A stretch of 64,000 bases of DNA, taken from contig JACCGJ010000296.1 in the NCBI GenBank assembly GCA_013407085.1, positions 1 to 64,000 of the forward strand. Reading direction: 5' to 3'. This stretch comes from Atriophallophorus winterbourni (lineage: Eukaryota > Platyhelminthes > Trematoda > Plagiorchiida > Microphallidae). Shown one piece after another: positions 11,004 to 20,681 of the stretch; within the stretch, counting starts at the first letter, position 1; each line of letters begins with the position of its first letter. The notes under the pieces are model-generated. The model did not search any database. It had not been told where the DNA came from and saw only the letters and a list, made by a program, of their open reading frames with translations. The position numbers and the translations under genes were made by a program.

Positions 11004-11045
11004 TCATACCTGATGAGTGCAAGCAGCACGAAACCGGTCGTGGGG
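11004..11045 (+). ncRNA. Hammerhead-ribozyme-like core, subfamily copy
   Basis: The core CTGATGA (11010-11016) is followed by stem II GTGC/GCAC with loop AAGCA (11017-11029), then GAAA (11030-11033) and CCGGTC (11034-11039). The C-U-G-A-N-G-A and G-A-A-A boxes, the four-pair stem II and a GUC cleavage triplet are all present. Stem III could be only the self-complementary ACCGGT, as in dimer-acting hammerheads of metazoan retroelements. Stem I is weak here (three inner pairs including a wobble, then a mismatch), so activity is doubtful for this copy. Confidence 0.6.
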
Positions 11046-11099
11046 TGTGTGTGTATGTGATGGAAATGCATGCAAAATGAGTTTTTATACATATAATAA

Positions 11100-11654
11100 A
11101 ATTTAAATAACGGAACAAGACGCGGGAAAATTCAGGATGTTTGGTGAATCCAGCATATAGACACGGCCGAAAGTATTGAGTTCTCTGAGGATCTTTGCAT
11201 ACACCATTTCTCTTCGGGCTGTATATAAATAAACATTTTGGGAATAACAGCCCTAAGTTGATGCACGCTGCTGCTGAAATAAACTTTCTGGAACGTTTGC
11301 GGTCCCGTGAAGACTGCGTCGCATTTCAACGAGGGATATAAACACTTTATCTTTGTTGCCGGTAATTTATTCTCATTTCAATCCCAGAAATACAGCATCT
11401 TGAGTCAAGGATAATCACCGGATCAAAATTTTACGCTTGATATACTTTGTCTACTACCGAAACGAAATCCAATTCAGCACTGCCATACGGTTTATAATGA
11501 AGTATGCCGTCTTATTTTTTCTATTAAGATATGTTTTACTTTGAACTCTACTAAAAGTAATAATACTTTCGAATGTAATATTGTGTCCACCTCCAAATAT
11601 ATTGGTAGATATATTGTGTTGCTCACCTTCCCAGCACTTATACTCCACAAACAA
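11100..11654. other. No gene recognised
   Basis: AT-rich sequence between hammerhead-repeat pieces. Minus-strand frames at 11132-11329 and 11454-11654 carry no recognisable motif. Confidence 0.45.
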
Positions 11655-11840
11655 AGTTAGACTTGCACACCACTGTTAAATAGGGTTCGTACGACGAACC
11701 ACGATGTTCAAATAAAGAATCACAGAGTGAGGTGGAGACAGTTAGCTTATGTTCAGTGAGCCTTTAAACAGCGGTAGAGTGGTAAACAATGTTTTACTTG
11801 CATGCCACTGTTTTGTCAAACGATACCAACAGCCATGAGA
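11655..11840 (+). repeat. Unit U / hammerhead-flank / unit U tandem piece
   Basis: A copy of unit U (11655-11735, containing TAGGGTTCGTACGACGAACC) is followed directly by the sequence that normally flanks the hammerhead (GTGGAGACAGTTAG, then CAGTGAGCCTTTAAACAG), and then by the start of another U at 11792 (TTACTTGCATGCCACTGTT). The CTGATGA core is missing at the junction. The order U, hammerhead region, U implies a tandemly organised repeat whose catalytic part was deleted here. Confidence 0.6.
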
Positions 11841-12179
11841 TGTCATCGATTGCCGTAATGCGAAATACCATTTAATAGTTGCCTTATTATCTACCAGCTA
11901 AAATTCTCATGCAGAGTGAATAATTTCTTTCTCAGTAAATGACAAGAACTACATTTTTTAAGAAAACTAAGTTGTGTAGGTATTTGATAATGCCATATTT
12001 TGATATCACGCAGATAAGATGCATTTCAGATTTCGAGATAGAATTTCGACCAACGGAATACAGAAGGGTTCGCGCTGGAGAATTCAGCTGTTTTTGGATA
12101 ATAATGGAGGAAACCAATAAGTTGAAAATACCTTCTAAAGTATTTATTTTTCTATGTGCTCATTGTTTAAGTGTGGTAA

Positions 12180-12360
12180 TAACAGCAAATCTAAGTGATG
12201 TGTTGCTCACATCCCCCGAAATTACACTCCATTACCGGTTTCTGGCTGCTTGCCGTCATCAGGTGGAGACAGTAAGATTAGGTTCAGTGAGCCTTGAAAC
12301 AGTGGATAAATAATAGATAAGGTTATACTTGAATGCCACTGTTGCATAGGGTTTGTACAA
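12180..12360 (-). repeat. Hammerhead-bearing repeat with start of unit U
   Basis: The segment GTGTTGCTCACATCCCC (12198-12214) through the hammerhead (12226-12267), CAGTGAGCCTTGAAACAGTG and TTATACTTGAATGCCACTG (12323 on) is repeated almost word for word at 63655-63800. The strand given is that of the ribozyme. The repeat breaks off at about 12360. Confidence 0.7.
12226..12267 (-). ncRNA. Type I hammerhead ribozyme motif
   Basis: Reading the minus strand: stem I 5' arm CTCCAC, core CTGATGA (12261-12255), stem II CGGC/GCCA with loop AAGCA (three pairs and a terminal C-A mismatch), GAAA (12241-12238), stem III/cleavage CCGGTA, and stem I 3' arm ATGGAG. Stem I gives five Watson-Crick pairs next to one mismatch. 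Both ends lie in stem I, so it is type I. Hammerheads of this type are known from schistosome Sm-alpha SINE-like repeats, Penelope-like elements and metazoan retrozymes. Cleavage has not been tested. Confidence 0.65.
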
Positions 12361-12647
12361 ATCTAAGTATTGTACGATAATGGAATCAGTAAAATTACTA
12401 CTCTCAAGTAGATGTAAAAATATTTTTCATACGGTGGATAGTTTTGAACTTATAATAAATGAAATTTTTATTCTTCTCCTAAATCGCCAAAATCGCAAAC
12501 TAACATGCCTTCGGACGCAATTTTATCGACAAACGAAAGAAGGTTCGATTGTGTCAACAGGGAATGACAAATTTACAGCGGAATCGAAACATGTTAGTTA
12601 TGCTCATGAAAATAAAGTTTGCAATTAATCGGTTATCGCACGTTTTT

Positions 12648-12684
12648 GGTAACGTTTCGCTTCTGAACACAGAAGCTTCGTCAC
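12648..12684 (-). ncRNA. Hammerhead-like hairpin variant
   Basis: The minus strand has GTGACGA, one extra A, a perfect seven-pair hairpin GCTTCTG/CAGAAGC with loop TGTT, then GAAACGTTAC. It resembles a hammerhead core (box, stem II, GAAA) but has G for the first conserved C and a one-base bulge before stem II. Related copies occur at 15200-15234 (+) and 17880-17920 (+). I call it hammerhead-like only. Confidence 0.35.
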
Positions 12685-12699
12685 GCCGAGGGTGTCTTT

Positions 12700-13235
12700 A
12701 CGAACATTGTTCAGGTTTAAATGTCATTTTTTTTACCCATCCTGAGTTCTCTAAGATAAACAGGCGAGATCAAGACAATTGATCATACCCCCTAAATGCG
12801 TCTTAAAGATATGACTCATTTAGGTTGTGCGACAAACTGCAGCTGCAAAATCAAATACCATGTTATCTATGCTATTAACACAATCACAAATTCAAATGTT
12901 TTATTCCTAAAACATTAATGGAATTTTTTAAAATCCACTTTCCGCCATCCTTTGGTCGTCATGATATAGCGAACAGTTTTCGACAGTGTTCGGACAAATT
13001 TGAGGTGATTTTATTGCATAAATGCATTCCAGCAATTCGGACGAGCCATTATCAATTGACAACGATATATCAGGTTTTCCGATAATGTTGAACAGATTAC
13101 AAGGTTAATTTATCATTTTATCAAATCACATAATTACATTTGTGGTGACGGTTCAAATATTTAATCTATAGTAATCAATAATTCTGTAATTCAAATTTTC
13201 TTGTTGTTAACCTTACATTAATTACAATACACTCT
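12700..13235. other. No gene recognised
   Basis: AT-rich sequence upstream of the Gypsy gag frame. If an LTR or primer-binding site of the Gypsy element was present I cannot recognise it. Confidence 0.4.
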
Positions 13236-14162
13236 TTGTCTACGCACGGTTTTCGTTCTTCTGTGGTTGTCTGGGAGTCAAAATTGTATGTGGATATAAC
13301 TGGAATACATGCAGCCTCAGAATCCATTCCTCGCTATCCACTACAAATTGGTGAGCCCGAACACGCATTCAATACGATTAACGCAATGAACCATAATACA
13401 AATAACGAAGACAAGATGGAAGATGATTTTATCAATCAATTCACATTTCCCGTCTTCGACAAGACAGATCCACGTCTATGGTTTGCACAAATCGAAGCTC
13501 TATTCGAGTTATACCGTGTTCGAACGCAACGCACACGCTACAACCGTGTTGTTGGAATGCTCCCAACCTCCATTGCCAGAGAAGTTGCCGATTTAATTTA
13601 TGATCAACCTGCCACATATCCTTATGATAAGCTCAAATCTGCGATTATTTCTCGAATTGGTTCCACCGATGAGCAAAACTTGCGAAAACTCCTATCCAGC
13701 TCTGAGCTAGAAGATCGTACACCTTCACAACACTTACGCCATTTGTTACAGTTACATGGCATACAGAAGGTTGACGAACGAATAATACAACATATCTGGT
13801 TCCAGACTTTGGTTATCATGAAAAACGACAGTAACCTATACAAGCTTGCTCAAGTTGCAGATGAAGTCTACGACAGCTCTCGTAACACATCAATCTGCAC
13901 GGTCAGCCAACCAATTTCCACTGCTCACACTTTCTGCGCAGATTTGAACGAGGATATATGTGATTTGAAATCCCAGATCAGCAATTTGACTTCACAAATA
14001 CAGCTGAAGCTGAGTAATGCGAGGACGCTATTTACGCGGGTGGTAAACGTTTGGAACTCACTATCGAAAGGGCTCCTGTCTCTACCATCTGAACAGCAAT
14101 TCAAAAGCGCGTTGGATCAGCATTTGTTGAGACGGATGGACTTGATCTCCGGAGTGATATAG
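13236..14162 (+). pseudogene. CsRn1-type Gypsy gag fused in frame to a LINE 3' end
   Basis: A 308-codon frame. Residues about 50-250 are a Ty3/Gypsy gag of the CsRn1/Kabuki group: the F-P-V-F-D-K-T-D-P-R-L-W-F-A-Q-I-E motif near 70, followed by helices ending in a Q-H-L-R-H-L-L-Q-L segment. From about residue 260 the frame turns into the C-terminus of a CR1-like LINE (R-V-V-N-V-W-N-S-L and L-D-Q-H-L-L-R-R). The LINE piece also occurs at 32692-33000 on the minus strand, so the chimera results from an insertion into gag. True gag may start at an internal ATG (13387 or 13416) rather than 13236. Confidence 0.75.
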
Positions 14163-14290
14163 TGGTGTTCCTCTACTCTCAGGGTTTGCCTTGTCAACAG
14201 AAGTCACCCATGTCTATTACTGTGATGAAGCTTAAACGGAATTTTATCCCTTCTGCTTTCGATTTAGAAGAAGAAGCACTTAAACAGAAG
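14003..14290 (+). mobile_element. CR1-like LINE 3' end inserted in Gypsy element
   Basis: This starts in the C-terminal coding part (G-N-A-R-T-L-F-T-R-V-V) and runs through a 3' segment shared with the minus strand of 32700-32980 (TTGTCAACAGAAGTCACCCATG and GAAGCTTAAAC words). Gypsy sequence resumes afterwards with the protease, so this is a 5'-truncated LINE insertion of about 290 bases. Confidence 0.65.
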
Positions 14291-14319
14291 TCGAAGCCGT
14301 CATCGTAGTGGAAAGAACC

Positions 14320-14665
14320 CCATGCTACTTCGAAACACAAAACCAAAATCAGGGAAGCCACGAAGCCAGGCAGCTCTGTCTGGCAATAACACCAGCCGCT
14401 TATTCTACGTCACTGATGGTTCAACAAAGATGCGTTTTCTGATCGACACGGGAACCGAACTGAGCTTCATCCCACCCACAAACTCATAACGCAGAAACCA
14501 CTCTTCATTGACCCTACAAGCGGTGAACGGTACTCGATTAAGCACATACGGCCAACGATCACTTTCCATCGACCTCGGTCTGTGACGTAACTTTCGATCG
14601 ATTTTCACTGTGCCGACGTCAAAAACCCATATCCTAAGAGCCGATTTCCTCTCACTTTAATCTTA
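14320..14665 (+). pseudogene. Gypsy aspartic protease remnant
   Basis: In one phase the sequence reads a retropepsin start: R-L-F-Y-V-T-D-G-S, then F-L-I-D-T-G-T-E-L-S-F-I-P-P with the catalytic D-T-G, then an N-G-T-R-L-S-T-Y-G-Q-R segment and an I-L-R-A-D-F-L motif. This order matches CsRn1-type Gypsy Pol. Stops at about 14488 and 14587 interrupt it, and RT, RNase H and integrase do not follow, so the element is a fragment. The zinc knuckle expected between gag and protease is not visible. Confidence 0.75.
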
Positions 14666-14679
14666 CAGTAAAAGAGTAC

Positions 14680-15190
14680 ACGAAAATCATTGACAATGTC
14701 ACAAAGATTAACGTCATCGCGATTTGTCTTATTACCCCTGATTAGACAATGTGGAAATTAAGACGCGGATATTCAAACCGTTTATAGCGAACTCCCACAT
14801 GCGGGCGGTCAAATTGCGAAGGCAGGGTCGATGGCAGTCAATAAGGTGGACGGGTAGAAATCTCCACAATCTGGCGCCCGGCAGTGCGCTGACGGTAAAT
14901 AGTTATTATTCACCTTATACCTACTAGTTAAATTATTATTTTTCTTCGAAAATAGGTTAACATAACCCCTTAGTTATGTACTTTTACGCATGTGGACGCC
15001 GTGTCAATTGACCTGACCGTTTTCACTTGTATCAGATTGCTATGGATACACACTAGTAGGAAAATCGACCACTGATCTGGTCATTCCACGAGACGTGACA
15101 CACGTAGCGTACTATAGGCTGTTTAGCGGTAAGGTCAAATAAGTGGTGGTGGGTTGACGTACTTAATCATGTTCCCTGTACTGACTATCA
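14680..15190. other. No gene recognised
   Basis: No coding region, RNA or repeat is supported downstream of the protease remnant. Confidence 0.45.
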
Positions 15191-15194
15191 CCCT

Positions 15195-15310
15195 TAGTCT
15201 GACGAAGCACCTGTGTCAGAAGTGAAACGTTACCAAAAACTACTCTAACCGATTGCACTCGAATTTCCTCGCATTATGAATACACGATCGGTCCCAAACA
15301 TATTCCAATC
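15195..15310 (+). repeat. Dispersed repeat with hammerhead-like hairpin
   Basis: CTGACGAAGC at 15200 is followed by a shortened hairpin, then GAAACGTTACCAAAAACT and CTAACCGATTGCACTC, ending near AATACACGATCGGTC. The same string recurs at 17880-17990 (+). The CCGATTGCACTC part recurs inverted at about 49712. The CTGACGA box is intact here, but stem II has decayed. Confidence 0.5.
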
Positions 15311-15329
15311 GATTGCGGTCAGTTCACAT

Positions 15330-16270
15330 GGTTGCTCACATATGCAAGGTACACTAAAAATGACCGATTGCTGTTTAAGGTTTATATCAACAATCTCCTC
15401 GCTGTAATCAACAGTAACTGCTTACTTTTTGGCGTTGGCCTAACAGTGAGGCGCAGTTGGTGCAATTTAGAATGAGAAAGACCTGCAAAGAAAGCTGAAT
15501 CAGTGAAGTGACTGATCCATCAGGTGGGAACTTCCAAACTATCAAGTGTGAATCAACACACATGGTTCTCGGGTGCTGTTATCAAGTCTGTATACAGTGA
15601 AAGAGATCTTGAGTACTGGTCCATGTCTCAATACAGACTATATTAGCATCCTACGTACTCGTCATTACTTAGATGATATTAGTATTTCAGCTATCCATCT
15701 AGTGCTCATACATGGGGTATTTTCTTGTCTGATGCCGATTATGGAAATATTGAGCTATCATCAAGAAAGTTCAGCGTAAATTGACCTAGATTGTGAATAG
15801 TTTCCATTTGATTACTTATGAGAAAAAATTTGAGAAGTTGCGTCTTTATCTACTGAACTATCGACGTAGACGCCTTAACTTACTCGTTACACAAGCAGGT
15901 CGAATTCAGAGGAATTCATGCCTTTGACAGAATATCAGTTAACTCGTGGTAATATCTCAAGATAAAAATGTGTATGAAGTCGGGGCTTCTTGTGTAATTC
16001 ACATTTTCTACAATGAGTGGTGTATTAGTGGACTGCATTGCTGTAAGTTGATGTACTATTACAATCAGAAGTAAAGTAAAAGGAATATTTGGACTCCCGT
16101 TAGATAAATGAAAAGTGTGAGCCAATATTGTTGTCACCACTGAGGCTCCATTTTATGTTGGATCCTTCGTTCCGGAGAAGTCAGTTATGAAGCTTCTTTG
16201 ATTCTATCAAGAAGAAGCTGAGCTCGACTTGGTTGTCAGAGGCTTTCCGAGACACTTCATATTGTAACAT
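15330..16270 (+). pseudogene. CR1-like LINE RT and C-terminus, heavily decayed
   Basis: Pieces in shifting phases read L-L-F-K-V-Y-I-N-N-L-L then N-S-N-C-L-L-F (the area of the catalytic A-D-D box, here lost) at 15370-15450. About 15740-15900 holds a R-K-F-S then L-R-S-C-V-F-I-Y segment of the C-terminal region. Many stops and frameshifts show an old copy. The limits are approximate. Confidence 0.5.
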
Positions 16271-17300
16271 TTGATAGATAGTAGGGCTTAGTGCCACAAA
16301 ACACAGGTTCTAGCAACAATGGATGTAAACTTAACGGCACCGTACAAAACTGAACCGATTCGTGGATGACATAACTTGAAGAAAGTGATGGAGCAATCAA
16401 AATCGCTGCAGCATTGGCCTAAACGCCTGGCTGACTATGTGACCTCATGTACATTTCAAACGTATGTTATCCTCGCTTCAAGACTAACTAACGCTCTGTA
16501 GTGAACGATATTGTATCTTCGTATTTTGTACCTAAACGTTTTGACCTTATGTGCTTCATTCGAAATGTAAAATGCAGTTTTTGGTGGTTAATATAATTTC
16601 CAACCATCGAACTTTGCTTTCTTCCCTGGTTGCAGAGTTTGTGCATGTCGCTTCGAGTGTGAATTGTGATTAACGGATACTCCAAAATTTTAGCGCATTC
16701 TGCACCTTGGATTCCATCTCTTGGATTTTCATTTGTGGATTATTTCGCTATTGTTGGACTTCGCTGGATCTTTCTTTGGATCATTGCTTTTTTGTTGTTT
16801 TAGTGATTACATTTCATTTTTGTTCAATTTGAGTAATGCAGGCCTTCGGGATCACGTGATGTATATGCTCGTTGAATGTAAGCGATATATAGGATACTGC
16901 TGTGCGGTCGCATTTTTCTTTACTCTGACACCTTTGGTCACATCTTCGCCGAATGTGCTCGGATTTATCCCATTCCAAGAAATCTGTGCTACTTTCGATC
17001 ATATCTATCGGAATTTATTCGTTTTGCTCTTGTCAACTGATTCACAGGAAAGTTATCGTATCGGCATAATTATCTCACATTGCGCACGCGCGCAAACATT
17101 TTCTCATCGATAACCAGTCTACGGTTTTTGCTATTATCGCAAAGATCGCGTTGAGATACCTGTTCTATATTCTACCTTGTGTGGTTAACGCGTTATAGTT
17201 AATAATTTGTCAAATATCGCAATCACGAGTTTTAAAGCAGCCCCAAAGACCAGTCGACCGTGCGCCTATCACTCAGCCGAACAACCCACTTCAGGCTACT
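16271..17300. other. No gene recognised; hydrophobic open frame
   Basis: A 130-codon plus-strand frame (16721-17113) encodes several Phe/Leu-rich hydrophobic stretches and no recognisable motif. I see no splice context. It precedes a CR1-like element and may belong to its 5' region. Confidence 0.35.
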
Positions 17301-17330
17301 AACGTGTGACCGCATCACAAGATCCAACAT

Positions 17331-17720
17331 ATGGACAAAAAATCGATCAATAAAGCTGTGACAGCAAGGATTGTTTACCCGACAGCGACATGGAACCAAC
17401 TTGACCTCTGTGCCAAGTGTCTGGATCCGCCGAACGAAACAATAATCACGACCGTCCCAGCTAGTATGACGCATCTCACCATGCAGAATTGTCCCGTGGT
17501 CACGTGCAAAGCGTGTGATCAGCCGGTGAGTCCCAAAGCGAGTAAAGTCATAACGTGTTTTCTGTGTATGGGTAGGATCCATGGTAAATGTGACCGTATT
17601 TTAGCCCCTGAATCCATAGCGTTAATAAATAATGAAAGGATTCCAGGCGCCTGCTTTGTCTGTGTTCGTTGCAAAGCTAAATCCTTTTGCAAGATGTCGA
17701 TAATTTTGAAGCCAAAATAG
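17331..17720 (+). pseudogene. CR1 ORF1 zinc-finger (PHD-like) segment
   Basis: A 129-codon frame with a cysteine-rich domain in residues about 27-115: C-A-K-C, C-K-A-C, C-F-L-C, a G-x-x-H-G-K-C-D segment and C-V-R-C. The C2-C2-C2-H-C-C2 order is PHD/RING-like, and such domains begin ORF1 of CR1-group LINEs. No other protein-coding context is present and the rest of ORF1 follows in pieces, so I read it as retrotransposon rather than host. Function in the family: probably RNA/DNA binding of the ORF1 protein. Confidence 0.65.
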
Positions 17721-17869
17721 AAAATAGAATAGCTAGCAACGACTCAGGCCTTTAGCGGGTGGTGGAAATATTGGTAAATCATGTAAGTACGCAAGTGATC
17801 ACTGATGTAAACCATCTTATCAATACAACAATTTCGGAACTATCACTGACGAAATCTGAGACTAAGGGT

Positions 17870-17998
17870 ATTGGTGTGACAAAAAAGCTTTTGTGTCAGA
17901 CGTGAAACGCTACACAAAACTGCTCTAACAGATTGCACTCACATTTCTTTGCATTATGAATACACGATCGGTCTTAAACACATTCCAATCAATTGCAG
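17870..17998 (+). repeat. Dispersed hairpin repeat inside CR1 ORF1
   Basis: The string from AAAAGCTTTTGTGTCAGACG through GTGAAACGCTACACAAAACT to CAATTGCAGG matches 15200-15310. It separates the zinc-finger part of ORF1 from the later part and so appears inserted. Confidence 0.5.
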
Positions 17999-18000
17999 GG

Positions 18001-18666
18001 TTAAACCCGTTTTGGAATCATCTAGTAAAACGAATACGCCTTTAGAAAAATCTTACAAAGATGTGCTGTTACGGTTAATCTCAGCTTTGCACTCTAAATC
18101 TGCTGTACCCGACTCACAAAGTCAAGCCAAATATGCTTTAAATTCTAATACGTCTGACTTTCCGATACGCAAAAAGAACTCCGCATACGCACTGAGCGTG
18201 ATATGTACGAACTGTAGCGAGTCCTAAGAAAGCCCGTTTGATAGCTATCAGAGATACGACCTCGACAAAATTGTCTCAACTTCGCCACCTAATGTAAATA
18301 AAACATGTAATTCCACTTAACTTCAGCTAATATTGGTCAACCTCACTTGCTGAAAGTCACACTGAAATGCAAGACTGATATCGAAAACGCACTGCTGAAT
18401 GCGTGCCAGATTAAGACAGATCACGATGTCCCATTGTGGGAAAGGAAGGATTGCTTGAACGCCAGGGAAAATCGGTATCACAAATTATAGTTCTACTTGG
18501 TGCACCAGAAAATACCTCTCGCTCATCGATTCACGAAATCTTTGAGCACAACGTCAAGCAGTGGCGCTACATTGCGTGTTCTTTTGATATTTCTAATTTC
18601 TTTGTTGTGACACCTTTCGAGTTACTTTTTCGCCAAAATATAAATGGGATGGACCAAACCCCCTGA
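18001..18666 (+). pseudogene. CR1 ORF1 middle and C-terminal pieces
   Basis: Residues read from 18001 (SKTNTPLEKSYKDVLLRL, then S-V-I-C-T-N-C-S-E-S) and from 18436 (I-V-L-L-G-A-P-E-N, then V-K-Q-W-R-Y-I) parallel two regions of the minus-strand ORF1 at 20924-21760 (S-L-I-C-T-N-V-P-E-S and L-I-L-L-N-V-P-E-D, then L-Q-Q-W-R-F-I). Both look like RNA-recognition folds starting with a beta strand. Stops separate them. Confidence 0.6.
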
Positions 18667-19129
18667 AGATGACGTCCTTGACCAGCCCTCCGAAGTAGTA
18701 AGGGCGGAATGAAAAAAGGATAACTAACATTAAACAAGACTATTAGATTTAGCCCACTCAAACCCAATGCCATAAGTCAAACACTTCCTCGTCTGGAGAC
18801 AGCGGATAGCAGCGTTTCCATCCAACTGTTTAATATCTGTGTGGACAATTCCCATGATTATTTTGCTGTGACTAAAACTTGGTATCAACCGAGGATGACC
18901 GACAGTGAACTTTCTATTCACCACTCATACGCCGTGACGTAGGGGAGTTAGAGGAGGGCGGCGTTGTATTGTCACAATCGACTAAAGATAAAAATAATAT
19001 CAGATATTGATCTTTCACGCACTGACACACTGTGATGCTCACTTGACTTGGAATCTAGTGAGAGCTGTACAATCGGGATCATATAACGCTCACTAACATC
19101 GACCGCAGAACACAACGATATGCTAGTTG

Positions 19130-19743
19130 AAAGACTTTAGCGCCTCAAAGCTCGACGACAAGTTCAAATACTGATCGTCGGGGACTTCGACATTCCGCGG
19201 CTATACTCAAGAGGCCAGCATCCAACGAACTCACTGAAGCACAAAGTTCGCGAAGTATTTGACGTAGTACCCTTGTAAAACCACGTCTTTAACCATATAC
19301 GAATGAAAGGAACAGATCGGCCAACTATTCTGCACCTTGTTTTGAATTCTAACGCATCGGCTATCTAATCAATCGCCAACGAAGCTCCACTGGGTTTGAC
19401 TGAACGTGTCGTGCTTGTATTCGATTATGTCTGCAGTTCTTTGAGACACAACGACGAGAAGAAAGTCATCCTTAAATTCGACTTTTGGAGACTCAGAGAA
19501 GCACTCTGTGAACAAAACGCTGTTCAACTTGATTTCGATGAATCAAATATACTTTATAACTCATTTTTGAACTACGTTCAGATGCTTTACCCTGGCCTTT
19601 CTATTCACGATCTGGAAAAGGAGCTTCGGATTTCGTTCAATTGTATCCAGCAGATTGATTTGATACTTTTCTTTATCCTCCTGGACAACTTTAGTAACGT
19701 TGTTTCTCTACAAACGGTAAGATTCCCAAGATTCAGGTGTTGA
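19130..19743 (+). pseudogene. CR1 endonuclease piece and following linker
   Basis: I-L-I-V-G-D-F-D-I-P near 19165 corresponds to the G-D-F-N motif of the LINE endonuclease/exonuclease/phosphatase fold (catalytic N replaced by D). It is followed by M-K-G-T-D-R-P-T-I-L-H-L-V-L-N-S. The frame at 19396-19743 continues past the S-D-H position (lost) into the linker. It decays at about 19743, just before the oppositely oriented element. Confidence 0.55.
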
Positions 19744-19862
19744 CTGTCGTTTGTGGCTTCTCCACGCACAGTTTCTCACCTTTATCCATTTCCGTGTTCG
19801 ACTCCGGATGACGAATTTGAATCATTTTTTCAGTTGTTTTGAAACATATTTTGAGTGGATTT

Positions 19863-20276
19863 CTATTTTTCTGTTGATTTTCTGAAGTATCGATGACCAG
19901 CATTGTTGGACATCAGTGCTAATCGGTGCCCAGTCAGTAACTTCTTGAAGAGACATGATAATGCAACCGTATCGATTTTTCTTATCAATTTCTGAGCACC
20001 ACTTGCTCTTTCCGCTTCAGATATATAGTCGAAAACAATGACTACGTGATCACTCTTTCCAAGAGGTGCTTCATAGCGGATATTCTTCAGGACATTTTTC
20101 TCGCTTGTCAGAACAAGATCGAGAATGGAAGGTGTGTTTGTGCCTCTGAAGCGAGTGCTGCTTGAGATGTTGTTGAATAAAGGAATTTCGTTGAACATTT
20201 TGTAGAATAGATTATCAAGAGAGTTCACCGGTGGAATCTCGCTTTTTAGTAAATTCGGGAGATTAAAGTCACCCAT
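19863..20276 (-). pseudogene. CR1 endonuclease C-terminal half
   Basis: The frame starts with M-G-D-F-N-L-P-N-L-L (the metal/phosphate-binding G-D-F-N motif) and continues through S-I-L-D-L-V-L-T-S to G-K-S-D-H-V-V-I with the catalytic S-D-H. These are the last two conserved blocks of the apurinic-like endonuclease of CR1/Jockey LINEs. About 30 linker residues follow. The N-terminal half is in a separate frame at 20391-20681. Confidence 0.8.
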
Positions 20277-20390
20277 GATCAGGACGTTGTTTTGATATCT
20301 GGAAACAACCAGCTGAGTTTTTTCTATTAAACTAGCATTGTATGCTTCGTCTGCTGACGTTGGTCAGTAACTCACATCAACAACACAGTT

Positions 20391-20681
20391 TTAACCTGTT
20401 TCTAATTCAAGTGAACACCAAAGTGTATCTTCCAGTATCAAATAATTATCCGTGATTTCTCTGAATGTGAGGTGTTGATCATAGTAAATAGCAACACCTC
20501 CTCCTCCAAGGTCCATTCGAGTACGATGAAAAAGAAACATGTTTGGAATGGAAATTTCCTCCACAACTAATTGCTGATTGAACCAGGATTCTGTTACGGC
20601 TTTTAGGTGTGGTGAATGTTGTCGTCGAAGCTCGATTAGTTCAGGTAACTTATTTATCAAGCATTGTGCGTTGGTGTACAA
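20391..20681 (-). pseudogene. CR1 endonuclease N-terminal half
   Basis: The frame reads Y-T-N-A-Q-C-L-I-N-K-L, E-L (the start of the fold), V-T-E-S-W-F-N (the catalytic glutamate block, normally T-E-T-W) and G-G-G-V-A-I-Y-Y. The order and spacing match the CR1 endonuclease. A stop and frameshift around 20380 separate it from the C-terminal half. Confidence 0.78.

Larger units (their letters stand above)
17301..19743 (+). mobile_element. CR1-like LINE remnant, plus strand
   Basis: Ordered pieces of a CR1 element: a zinc-finger ORF1 start (17331-17720), an inserted hairpin repeat (about 17870-17995), ORF1 nucleic-acid-binding pieces (18001-18224 and 18436-18666), endonuclease pieces with I-V-G-D-F-D (19135-19360) and the region after it (19396-19743). 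The homologous minus-strand element at 19863-21818 shares the ORF1 and endonuclease segments, and the two face each other. Confidence 0.7.

Noticed and set aside
12700..13235. LTR of the Gypsy element
   Set aside because: No matching second copy downstream and no recognisable TG...CA ends or primer-binding site.
16721..17113. 130-codon hydrophobic frame as a membrane-protein gene
   Set aside because: No family motif, no splice context, AT-rich Phe/Leu composition that arises by chance; the opposite strand is also open.
17331..17720. Host PHD-finger gene
   Set aside because: Its downstream neighbours are CR1 ORF1 and endonuclease pieces in the right order, so the finger belongs to the retrotransposon.
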